64,000 nucleotides of DNA. Origin: Streptomyces sp. NRRL S-350 (GTDB taxonomy: Bacteria > Actinomycetota > Actinomycetes > Streptomycetales > Streptomycetaceae). Below the pieces are notes generated by a model, which saw only the letters and a program-made list of their open reading frames with translations, made no database searches and was not told the origin of the DNA. Numbering within the stretch: position 1 is the stretch's first letter; every line of letters starts with the position of its first letter. Where the stretch lies: NCBI RefSeq assembly GCF_000719705.1, contig NZ_JOHO01000032.1, positions 1-64,000 of the forward strand, read 5' to 3'. This document shows positions 23,975 through 31,546 of the stretch, piece by piece. A program made the position numbers and the translations under genes.

Positions 23975-24403
23975 ATGTCATCGATCAAGCAGTTCCAGGT
24001 CACCTTCGACTGCGCGGAGCCCGAGCGCGTCGCTCGCTTCTGGTGCGAGGTGCTGGGGTACGTCGTACCGCCGCCACCGGCGGGGTTCGCCACGTGGGAC
24101 GACTACCGGAGCTCCCAGGCCCCCGAGGACCGGGATTCCTGGTTCGCCTGCACCGATCCCACGGGCGTGGGCCCGCGCCTGTACTTCCAGCGCGTCCCCG
24201 AAGGCAAGGTCGTCAAGAACCGGGTGCACCTCGACGTGCGGGTCGGCACCGGACTGGTCGGCGAGGAGCGCCTCGCCGCACTCGAAGCCGAATGCGCACG
24301 ACTGATCCCGCTCGGCGCGGTCCGCGTGCAACTCCTGTACGACGGCACCGACTCGTGCATCGCGATGCAGGACATCGAGGGCAACGAGTTCTGCATCGAC
24401 TGA
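23975..24403 (+). CDS. VOC-family protein (Glyoxalase_6-like)
   Basis: 142 residues from the ATG at 23975. The pattern FQVTFDCAEPERVARFWCEVLGYV, then WFACTDPTGVGPRLYFQRVPEGKVVKNRVHLDVRVG, GEERLAALEAECARLIPLGA and CIAMQDIEGNEFCID is the common actinobacterial Glyoxalase_6 subfamily (R-x-A-x-F-W, PEGK-x-x-KNRxHLD, M-x-D-x-EGNEFC). Two fold repeats in one chain. Biochemical function of this subfamily is unknown. Stands alone with its own leader. Confidence 0.92.
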   Translation: MSSIKQFQVTFDCAEPERVARFWCEVLGYVVPPPPAGFATWDDYRSSQAPEDRDSWFACTDPTGVGPRLYFQRVPEGKVVKNRVHLDVRVGTGLVGEERLAALEAECARLIPLGAVRVQLLYDGTDSCIAMQDIEGNEFCID

Positions 24404-25113
24404 GGGAGTCGCCGAACCGTCGGGGTGGGCAGCGCGCGCGGTGGCGGGGCGCCCCCACGCGCTGCCTCCTGCGGCGGCAGGGACCACGGGTCGCGGTTCC
24501 CGGCGCAGGGCGGTCGCCGGGCGCTGGTCGTCGCAGGCCCCACCGCTGGACGCAGCGGAACACCTTCTGCCGCACCCGCACCCGCACCCGCACCCGCGCC
24601 TGCCCCCGTGCCCGCCGACCTCCCGCGCAAGCGCGCGGCGCCGGACGCCCGGTGCCGGTTGTCGAAGGCCGTTGTCGAATGCAGAGAGACCGCCTCGGGC
24701 CGCTGGGGCCGGGCGGTCTCTGCTGTTTCGGACGGGCCCATGCGCCAACACGGCCCGCTGCCGATGTTCCCGAGATGTTGGAGTGAACAGCGCCCCCCGG
24801 GTTCCGGACCCGCAGGTCCGGGTGACGCCGCTTCATCGTCACATCCGGCCAGGACGGCTCACAAGGGGATGCTGCACAAAGGCGCATCAAAATCCGGTTT
24901 CGGTCCGCTGAACTGTGCCTTTCTGGTAGGGCGTTCACAAGATTGCGGGCGGGGGCCGGGACCGTGGCGCATCAATCTGCGCGATGTTCACCGAACCGAT
25001 TGGGAATCACCCGTATGCCTGACAGAGTGTGCTTCCAACGGACACCCAGCGCGACGCCAACCGCGCAAGTGCCCGTCAGTTGGAGTGGACAGTGATATAG
25101 GAGGGTTCCCTTG
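24404..25113. other. Long intergenic region with hairpin and A+T-richer leader
   Basis: There is no supportable gene in these 710 bases. agagaccgcc (24685-24694)/ggcggtctct (24712-24721) followed by gctgttt is a likely terminator 280 bases after the VOC gene. From about 24880 the G+C content drops, ending in a ribosome site (aggaggg) before the small membrane protein gene. That stretch is the probable promoter for the following operon. Confidence 0.55.
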
Positions 25114-25359
25114 ATGGCGAGGAAACGGAACAGGCGCGCCCGCATCCGCTGCGCGGCCGGCGCCCCGAAGTCCGCGCGTCCGCACCTGCCCTGGCCGCCC
25201 GCGGCCGCCGACGAGACGGCCGTGGTCGTCGTCGTGGTCGTCGTGACGGTCGCCCTGGCGGCCGTGCTGGTGGCGGCGGGCATGTCGGCCGGGGTGGCGC
25301 TCGAACTGGCCGGTGGCGGCTGGCTGTTGGCCGCCAGACTGCGACGGGAGCGGGCCTAG
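25114..25359 (+). CDS. Small single-pass membrane protein
   Basis: 81 residues, ATG with TAGGAGGG upstream. The very basic N-terminus (ARKRNRRARIR) is followed by a short linker, then two hydrophobic runs (AVVVVVVVVTVALAAVLVAAG and AGVALELAGGGWLLAARL) and a basic end. It precedes an XRE regulator by 18 bases and is probably cotranscribed with it. No family recognised; the arginine-rich N-terminus could contact nucleic acid or phospholipid. Confidence 0.6.
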   Translation: MARKRNRRARIRCAAGAPKSARPHLPWPPAAADETAVVVVVVVVTVALAAVLVAAGMSAGVALELAGGGWLLAARLRRERA

Positions 25360-25377
25360 GGAGAGCGCCTGCCTGCG

Positions 25378-26163
25378 ATGGGACGCCGAGAGAAGCCGAT
25401 CGAGGCGGCCGAGCCGGCACTGGGCCGGCTGGCCGCACTCCTGCGCGAGCAGCGTGAACGGGCCGGGCTGACCTACCGTCAGCTCGCCGCCCGGACCAAC
25501 TACCACGCCACCACCCTGCAGCGGGCCGCCAGCGGCCGGTCCGTGCCGAGCTGGAAGGTCGTCGAGGCCGTCACCCGCGAATGCGGCGGCGACCTCAAGA
25601 CGGCCCGGCGCAAGTGGGCCCAGGCCAACTACTGGGCCCACGTGCCCCGCCCCTCCGGGTCCAGGCGGCTGCGGGCGCCCCGGCGGGTCGACCCCGAGCA
25701 GGTCGACTCCTTCGCCGACCTGCGCCGGGCGATGCACGAGATGCGCCGCAAGGCCGACTGGCCCTCCCTGAAGGAACTGGACCGCCGGGCCCGCGACCGG
25801 GGCAGACGCCTGCCCTCCAGCACCCTGGCCCTGGTCCTCAAGGGCGAGGCGCCGCTGCACAAGCCCGTGTTCCTCGCCTACATGGAGGTCTGCGGGGTCA
25901 GGGAGGTCCGCCGCGCCCTGTGGGCGGCGGCCTGGGAGCGGACGAACAACGCCCGCACCCCGCTGCCGGTCAACTCCCGTACGCACCACAGCGAGTTCGC
26001 CCGGGCCATGCAGTCCTCCAGCGCCGGCACCTCGACGGAGATCCTCTTCCGGCTGTGGGTGACCCTGCGCAACGGCCTCGCCGCCGAACGGGCCGAGGAA
26101 CCCGGCCACCGTGCCGCGGCGGGCCGCGAAGGCACCGACGACAACCCGCCGGTGCTCGTGTGA
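25378..26163 (+). CDS. XRE-family HTH regulator with C-terminal helical domain
   Basis: 261 residues. HTH at about 15-65: LAALLREQRERAGLTYRQLAARTNYHATTLQRAASGRSVPSWKVVEAVTRECGGD. This is the form common in large actinobacterial XRE proteins (helix 2 YRQLA, helix 3 TTLQRAASG). Residues 100-190 hold a second HTH-like block (FADLRRAMHEMRRKADWPSLKELDRRARDRGRRLPSSTLALVLKGEAPLHKPVFLAYMEVCG), so the protein has two similar DNA-binding-like halves. The C-terminus is polar. It probably regulates its own operon with the membrane protein before it and the sigma-region-4-like gene 79 bases after it. Ligand unknown. Confidence 0.82.
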   Translation: MGRREKPIEAAEPALGRLAALLREQRERAGLTYRQLAARTNYHATTLQRAASGRSVPSWKVVEAVTRECGGDLKTARRKWAQANYWAHVPRPSGSRRLRAPRRVDPEQVDSFADLRRAMHEMRRKADWPSLKELDRRARDRGRRLPSSTLALVLKGEAPLHKPVFLAYMEVCGVREVRRALWAAAWERTNNARTPLPVNSRTHHSEFARAMQSSSAGTSTEILFRLWVTLRNGLAAERAEEPGHRAAAGREGTDDNPPVLV

Positions 26164-26242
26164 CCGGGCCCGCGGACGGGGCGCGCCACCCGCGCCCCGT
26201 CCGCGGACCAGCACCCGCCCGCGCCATCTCGGGGACACGACC

Positions 26243-26656
26243 ATGCCGACACCACCACGACGCCACCCGGCCGCCCCCGGGCCCACCCTCGGCCTGTGGG
26301 CGCTGCACGACCTCCACCTGCGCCACTACCTGGACTACGCCGCACTGCTCCTGCCGCCCGCCGACGCGCCCCGGGCCGTCCACGACGCCTTCGAGGAGCT
26401 CAGCGGCCACTGGCTCGACGCCCTGGCCACCACCAGCCCGGCGGCCTGCGCCTGGCAGGCGGTGCGCCGCCGCGTCCGCACCCTGGCCGGCCCGGGACCC
26501 TTCGGCCCGGTCGCCCACCTCACCGCCGCGCAACAGGACGTCCTGCTGCTGCACCTGGTCCTCGACCTGTCCGCGGCGCAGGTCGCCGCCCTCATCGGCA
26601 CCGAACCGGCCGCCGTCCACGTCCAGCTCCGCTCCCTGGCCGCCGCCCGGCGCTGA
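26243..26656 (+). CDS. Small protein with sigma-factor region 4-like HTH
   Basis: 137 residues from the ATG at 26243. Residues 18-75 (LWALHDLHLRHYLDYAALLL, FEELSGHWLDAL) are helical and resemble the start of an ECF region 2 without its conserved core. Residues 95-137 (LTAAQQDVLLLHLVLDLSAAQVAALIGTEPAAVHVQLRSLAAARR) fit the region 4 HTH (helix, turn, then recognition helix ending in basic residues). The region 2 motif for -10 recognition is missing, so it is probably not a working sigma factor but a DNA-binding or anti-sigma-contacting relative. It follows the XRE gene on the same strand. Confidence 0.6.
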   Translation: MPTPPRRHPAAPGPTLGLWALHDLHLRHYLDYAALLLPPADAPRAVHDAFEELSGHWLDALATTSPAACAWQAVRRRVRTLAGPGPFGPVAHLTAAQQDVLLLHLVLDLSAAQVAALIGTEPAAVHVQLRSLAAARR

Positions 26657-26815
26657 ACCGGACGGCGGACGGCGGCCGGCGGACAGCGGACGGCGTGGCA
26701 GGTGCGCGGGCCGGTGCGGCGCGCGGCGCGCGTTGAGCCCGGCGGCGGGCTGCGGCCGTTGACGTGGACGGTGCGCCGCCCGCCGGAGGGGGCGCTCGGG
26801 TGCCAGGAGGCAGAC

Positions 26816-27460
26816 ATGCTCAGGTTTCACGGCGCGTGGCGGATCACGGTGGTCGGGCGCAGCGCCGACTTCGACCAGCGGGCGGTCGTACGCGGCCCGT
26901 ACGGCAGCCGGGTGCTGCCCGGCCGGGTCGGGGCCGTGCTGGAGGTGGACGAGGAGAGCTGGACGCTGTCCCTGGAGCACCACCTGTGGGGGCGCAGCTG
27001 GCAGCCGAACCTGCGGACCACCCCCGGGCCGGTCACCGAACGCGACGGGGTGCGCAGCCAGTTGCTCACCAGCAACGACTGCCACTGGCCGGGCAAGCCG
27101 CTGGACTACGTGAACTTCGTCCTGCGCCTGGACCAGGTCCTCGCCCCGGCCGCCGGGCGGGCCGGGGTGCGCGCCGCCGTACGGGCCGGCGTGTCGGCCG
27201 GCGTGCCGGCCGCTGTGTCGGTCGCTGTGCCCGTGCGTGCCGTCCGGGCGGACGAGGCGCCGGTCGGCGTGCCCGTCCAGACCGTCCCCACCTCGTCCTC
27301 CGAGCAGCCCGGTGTGCCCGCGCACCCCGCGAAGCCCGCCGCGCATCCCGCGCTTCCCGCGCATCCCGCGCATCCCGCGCACCCCGGGCACACCGTGCCG
27401 GCGTCCCGGCCGGGGCAGGGCGGGGGCAGCGCGGCCCGGCCGGTGCGTCCCGCCCGGTAG
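26816..27460 (+). CDS. Hypothetical protein with C-terminal His/Pro/Ala repeats
   Basis: 214 residues; CCAGGAGG 6 bases before the ATG. Residues 1-110 form a conserved-looking soluble domain (LRFHGAWRITVVGRSADFDQR, LEVDEESWTLSLEHHLWGRSW, LLTSNDCHWPGKPLDYVNFVLRLDQ) rich in Trp and His. Residues 120-165 are Ala/Val-rich. The tail has repeated AHPA/PAHP units (AHPAKPAAHPALPAHPAHP). I do not recognise the family. Similar tails in secreted or wall proteins bind metals or act as spacers, but there is no signal peptide here. Confidence 0.6.
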   Translation: MLRFHGAWRITVVGRSADFDQRAVVRGPYGSRVLPGRVGAVLEVDEESWTLSLEHHLWGRSWQPNLRTTPGPVTERDGVRSQLLTSNDCHWPGKPLDYVNFVLRLDQVLAPAAGRAGVRAAVRAGVSAGVPAAVSVAVPVRAVRADEAPVGVPVQTVPTSSSEQPGVPAHPAKPAAHPALPAHPAHPAHPGHTVPASRPGQGGGSAARPVRPAR

Positions 27461-27580
27461 CCCGCCGGCGGGGGCGGGGGATATCCCCAGGTCGCGGCGG
27501 CCTGGTGGCCGGGTGGCCCGGCGGGCCGCCCCCGGGTTGGCTGGAGGTCTCCCGACCACCGAGGCGAAAGGCCGTCACCA

Positions 27581-28442
27581 GTGCAGTTCCGCAAGTCCGT
27601 CCACACGTCCACCGACCGCAGGACCTCCCGCCGTGCCGTGCGGGCCGGCCGGGTCGCTGCCGTCGCCGCGCTGGCCGCCGCCCTGGGCGCCACCGCCATG
27701 AGCGGCAGCGCCTCGGCCGGCCATCGTCAACGGCCGTGCAGCCACGGAGAGTTACCCCTTCATGGCCACCGTCCCGCTGACCTCCGACCAGTTGGCCGAC
27801 GGCAGCTGCGGCGCCTCCCTGATCGACCCCCAGTGGGTGCTGACCGCCGCCCACTGCGTCGTGTGGCGCCCCGACACCCACCTGCAGCTGAAGGGCACCG
27901 TGCGCGTCGGCAGCGCGCACCGCGACAGCGGCGGGACGGTGCGCAACGTCTCGCGCGTCGTGGTCCACCCCGGCTTCGCCTTCGGCGAGGGCGCCCCCAA
28001 CGTCGACGACCTCGCCCTGATCCGCCTGGACCGCCCGGTCGCCCAGCAGCCCGTGCGCATCGCCGAGCACGCCGGCCCGGCCGGCACGCCGACCAGGCTG
28101 CTCGGCTTCGGCACCGTCGTCGACACCACCGACTACGACAAGATGGTCTTCCCCGGCCGCCTCCGGGAACTGCCCACCCGCATCGGCGCCCAGGACGACT
28201 GCGCGCCCGGCTGGGCCGGCCCCACCCGCCTGTGCACGCTCAGCCAGGTGCCCCAGGCCATGGCCTGCTTCGGCGACTCCGGCGGCCCGCAGGTCCAGCG
28301 CGGGCGCGGCGGGCGGTGGGAGCTGATCGGCACCACCTCCGGCCCAGGCGCCCCGGCGGACTCCTGCGCCTCCGGCCCGGGCCTGTACAGCGACGTGCCC
28401 GCCTACGCGCCCTGGATCCGGGCCACGCTCGCGGGCCGGTGA
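27581..28442 (+). pseudogene. Trypsin-like serine protease gene with a frameshift after the signal peptide
   Basis: From the GTG at 27581 the frame encodes a signal peptide (TSRRAVRAGRVAAVAALAAALGATAMSGSASA). At about 27719 it leaves register. One base later the frame reads AIVNGRAATESYPFMATVPL and continues as a full S1 peptidase: TAAHC (His), DDLALIRLD (Asp), CFGDSGGP (Ser), six cysteines. The mature frame is open from about 27720 to the stop at 28442. One extra G in ggccggcc accounts for the break. IVNG is the usual chymotrypsin-like N-terminus that inserts after activation. Without correction no secreted enzyme can be made from the main frame. Programmed slippage is not excluded, but mutation or assembly error is likelier. 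Confidence 0.85.
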
Positions 28443-28496
28443 CGGCGTCCGGTTAAAGTCCCAGGTGAGCACCGTCGCGCCCGAGGAGACCACGCC

Positions 28497-29507
28497 ATGC
28501 CGACCGACCACGCCGCCGCAGCCCCCGGGGCTCCCGCAGCCGCCCGCCCGGAGCCGGCGCGGCTGGGGCTGGGCACCGCCGCCGTCGGCCGACCCGGCTA
28601 CATCACCCTCGGGCGCGACGCGGACCTGCCCGCCGAGCGCACCGTCGAGGCGCTGCGCGAGCGCACCCACGCCCTCCTCGACGCCGCGTACGCCGCCGGC
28701 GTGCGCTACCTCGACACCGCCCGCTCCTACGGCCGCGCCGAGGAGTTCCTCGCCCAGTGGCTGGCCGAACACCCCCACGCCGCGGCCGAGGTGACGGTCG
28801 GCAGCAAGTGGGGCTACACCTACACCGCCGGCTGGCGGGCCACCGGCGTCGACACGCACGAGGTCAAGGAACACTCGACGCAGGTGTTCGACCGGCAGGT
28901 CCGCGAGAGCCGCGCCCTGCTCGGCGACCGCCTGGACGTCTACCTGGTGCACTCCGTCGTCCCCGGCAGCCCCGCCCTGACCGACCCCGCCCTGCACGAG
29001 CGCCTGGCCGCCCTCGCCGCCGAGGGCGTACGGGTGGGCCTGTCCACCAGCGGCCCCGCCCAGGCCGCCACCATCCGCGAGGCCCTGGCCGTCACCGTGG
29101 ACGGACGCCCGCTGTTCACAGCCGTCCAGGCCACCTGGAACCTGCTGGAGACCTCCGCCGCCCCCGCCCTCGCCGAAGCCCACGCGGCCGGCCTGCTCGT
29201 CGTCGTCAAGGAGGCCATGGCCAACGGCCGCCTGGCCGGCCGCAACGCCACCGGCCCCGACACCGCCGCCCTGCGCACCCTCGCCGACCGCACCGCCACC
29301 GCCCCCGACGCGCTCGCCCTCGCCGCGGCCGCCGCCCAGCCCTGGGCCGACGTCGTCCTGTCCGGCGCCGCCACCCTCGACCAGCTCGCCTCCAACCTGA
29401 CGGCCGCCGAGGTGGCGCTGCCCCCCGAGGACCTGGCCGCACTGGCCGCGATGGCCGAACCCGCCGAGGCCTACTGGCGCACGCGCACCTCCCTGCCCTG
29501 GGCCTGA
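28497..29507 (+). CDS. Aldo/keto reductase
   Basis: 336 residues, ATG after GAGGAG. Catalytic tetrad in place: Asp73 (YLDTA), Tyr78 (RSYGRAE), Lys104 (GSKWGY) and His152 (YLVHS). The barrel ends with STSGPAQA, QATWNLLE and VLSGAATLDQLASNL, the NADPH-pocket strands. The N-terminus has an extra Ala/Pro-rich 18 residues. The subfamily resembles bacterial AKRs acting on aldehydes or sugars; no substrate can be named. Forty-odd bases separate it from the broken protease gene, and it converges on the beta-galactosidase gene. Confidence 0.92.
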   Translation: MPTDHAAAAPGAPAAARPEPARLGLGTAAVGRPGYITLGRDADLPAERTVEALRERTHALLDAAYAAGVRYLDTARSYGRAEEFLAQWLAEHPHAAAEVTVGSKWGYTYTAGWRATGVDTHEVKEHSTQVFDRQVRESRALLGDRLDVYLVHSVVPGSPALTDPALHERLAALAAEGVRVGLSTSGPAQAATIREALAVTVDGRPLFTAVQATWNLLETSAAPALAEAHAAGLLVVVKEAMANGRLAGRNATGPDTAALRTLADRTATAPDALALAAAAAQPWADVVLSGAATLDQLASNLTAAEVALPPEDLAALAAMAEPAEAYWRTRTSLPWA

Positions 29508-29531
29508 CCCGACCGGGCGCCGCCCCCGCCG

Positions 29532-31328
29532 TCAGTACTCGGAGCTGGGCGCGGCCGTGGTCGGTCCCAGGTCCGGCTCGTCGCGCAACTCCACCGCCTC
29601 GCCGTGGAGTTCGAGTTCCAGCACGATGATCTCGTTGTCCCCCTCCCGCCACAGCGGCGCGGGGGCGTAGAGGGTGCGCTGGGGGCCGTCGGCGCGGTAG
29701 CGGCCCAGCAGGAAGCCGTTGAGCCACAGCAGGCCGCGCCCCCAGCCGGGCAGGGCCACGAACCCGTCGGCGGGGGAGTGGAGTTCGGCGCTGAAGCGGT
29801 GGAACACCGGCTCCCCGTCCCGGGCGTGGGCGCCGAGGGTGAAGCGCAGCGCGGACAGGTCCGCCAGCGGCAGCGGCCGGGCCTGCCAGCCGAACAGCCC
29901 CTGGCCGCCGTGCGAGACGCCGCGGGTGATGCCCTTGCGGTCGTCCATGTTCGGGCCGTAGTTCACCCGCCCCAGCGCCTCGACCAGGATGTCCAGCGTC
30001 ACCCCGTCGGCGTCGGTGGCCAGCGCCAGCGTCGCGCCGGGGGAGTTGCGGTCCAGCACCCCCAGCGGGCGCCCGTCCGCGAACACCTGCGCCCGGTCGG
30101 CCAACCCGTCGATGCGCAGCGGCAGTTCGGGGCGCGGCCCGGGCACGCGGGTGCGGTAGTGGACCAGGCCGCGGTCCTGCCCGAGGCGCTCCATCGGCAG
30201 CGGCGCGGCGTGCTGCTGCGGCTGCGACAGCGCCTCCAGGCTCTCCAGCAGCGGCGCGCGGCCGTTCGCGTGCTCCAGGCGCTGCGGTGCCAACCTCGGC
30301 AGCGGGGCGGGCAGTTCGCCCTCCGGCAGGTCCAGGTGGCGGCCGATGACGGCACGCAGGGCGTGGAACTTGTCGGTCAGCTCGCCGGCCTCGCCGATCG
30401 GCGCGTCGTAGTCGTAGCTGGTGACGGTCGGCTCGTACCCGGCGTCCAGCGGGTGGGCCCCGGAGTGGTTGGCCCCCGCCCACAGGCCGAAGTTGGTGCC
30501 GCCGTGCGCCATGTAGAGGCTGACGGAGGCGCCCGCGGCCAGCAGCTCGTCCAGCGCGGCGGCGCTCTCCTCGGCGTCGCGCACGTGGTGGGGCAGGCCC
30601 CACTGGTCGAACCAGCCGATCCAGAACTCCATGGCGGTCAACGGCCCTTCGGGCTGGTGGCGGCGCAGCACCGCCAGGCGCTCGGGGGCGCGCGAGCCGA
30701 AGGTCACGGTGGCCAGGTGACCGGGCAGGGCGCCGCCCTGCTGCATGGTGTCGTGGGCGCCGTCGGTGGTGAACAGCAGGCAGTCCACCCCGCGCCGCTC
30801 CAGCCCGTCACGCAGGTGGCGCAGGTAGGCGGCGTCGTCGCCGTAGCTGCCGTACTCGTTCTCCACCTGCACCGCCACCACCGGGCCGCCCCGGCTCGCC
30901 AGCAGCGGCAGCAGCTCGGGCACCAGCGCGTCGAACCAGCCGTCCACCTCGGCCAGGTACGCCGGGTCCGCGCAGCGCAGCCGCAGCCCGTCCACCGCCA
31001 GCAGCCGGGCGGGCAGCCCGCCGAACTCCCACTCCGCGCAGATGTACGGCCCCGGCCGCAGGATGACGTCCAGCCCCAGCTCCCCGGCCAGCCGCACGAA
31101 CCGCCCCACGTCCCGCCAGCCGGTGAAGTCCACCTTCCCGCCGGGCAGTTCGTGGAAGTTCCACGGCACGTAGGTGTCCACCGTGTTCACCCCCAGCGCC
31201 CGCACCCGCCGCAGCCGGTCCTCCCACAGCCCGGGATGGATCCGGAAGTAGTGCACCGCCCCCGCCACCACCCGGTGCGGCACCCCGTCCCGCACGAACC
31301 CGTCCGCGTCGTACCCCAGCATGCGCAC
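29532..31328 (-). CDS. GH35 beta-galactosidase
   Basis: 598 residues from a GTG with AAGGGCGG upstream; an ATG two codons later is the alternative. GH35 barrel: AGAVHYFRIHPGLWEDRLRR at 22-41, YVPWNFHE, RPGPYICAEWEFGGLPARLL, VQVENEYGSYG with acid/base Glu158, TAMEFWIGWFDQWG with nucleophile Glu234, and MAHGGTNFG. The C-terminal beta-sandwich domains end with LWLNGFLLGRYRADGPQRTLYAPAPLW, typical of BgaC-type enzymes. No signal peptide, so intracellular hydrolysis of terminal beta-galactosides (often beta-1,3) from imported oligosaccharides. Not accompanied by transporter genes here. Confidence 0.95.
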   Translation of the reverse strand: MRMLGYDADGFVRDGVPHRVVAGAVHYFRIHPGLWEDRLRRVRALGVNTVDTYVPWNFHELPGGKVDFTGWRDVGRFVRLAGELGLDVILRPGPYICAEWEFGGLPARLLAVDGLRLRCADPAYLAEVDGWFDALVPELLPLLASRGGPVVAVQVENEYGSYGDDAAYLRHLRDGLERRGVDCLLFTTDGAHDTMQQGGALPGHLATVTFGSRAPERLAVLRRHQPEGPLTAMEFWIGWFDQWGLPHHVRDAEESAAALDELLAAGASVSLYMAHGGTNFGLWAGANHSGAHPLDAGYEPTVTSYDYDAPIGEAGELTDKFHALRAVIGRHLDLPEGELPAPLPRLAPQRLEHANGRAPLLESLEALSQPQQHAAPLPMERLGQDRGLVHYRTRVPGPRPELPLRIDGLADRAQVFADGRPLGVLDRNSPGATLALATDADGVTLDILVEALGRVNYGPNMDDRKGITRGVSHGGQGLFGWQARPLPLADLSALRFTLGAHARDGEPVFHRFSAELHSPADGFVALPGWGRGLLWLNGFLLGRYRADGPQRTLYAPAPLWREGDNEIIVLELELHGEAVELRDEPDLGPTTAAPSSEY

Positions 31329-31546
31329 ACCCGCCCTTCCACAGGAGGCCCCGATCTTCCGTCCGAGCCTAGCGGGGGCGCGGAATCGTCACTCTTCGCT
31401 TTCGGTTCCCACCTGTTCGTGTTTTTCCTTATTTCAAAAGTGATCTCCCACACAGTGGGCTATTTGTCTCTTTATCTGTCTACTGACGGTCGGATATATC
31501 TACTGCCGTTTCATTTGCCTTCACATGAACGTCTGGTGGGTTCCGA
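31329..31546. promoter_or_regulatory. A+T-rich divergent promoter region of the Rhs and GH35 genes
   Basis: This 218-base gap has the lowest G+C content in its neighbourhood, especially 31380-31520 (tttttccttatttcaaaag, tatttgtctctttatctgtc, gatatatc). TTATCT at about 31470 followed by 17 bases and TATATC is one possible promoter for the Rhs gene. A GGTGGG ribosome site sits 7 bases before its GTG. A CAC-AGTG inverted repeat (cccacacagtgggc) lies at about 31448-31461. Confidence 0.5.

Noticed and set aside
24404..25113. Possible riboswitch or small RNA in the long leader
   Set aside because: Only one terminator-like hairpin is evident; no conserved aptamer pattern could be recognised by eye.
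26243..26656. Annotation as an ECF sigma factor
   Set aside because: Region 4-like HTH is plausible, but the region 2 core needed for -10 recognition and core binding is not visible.
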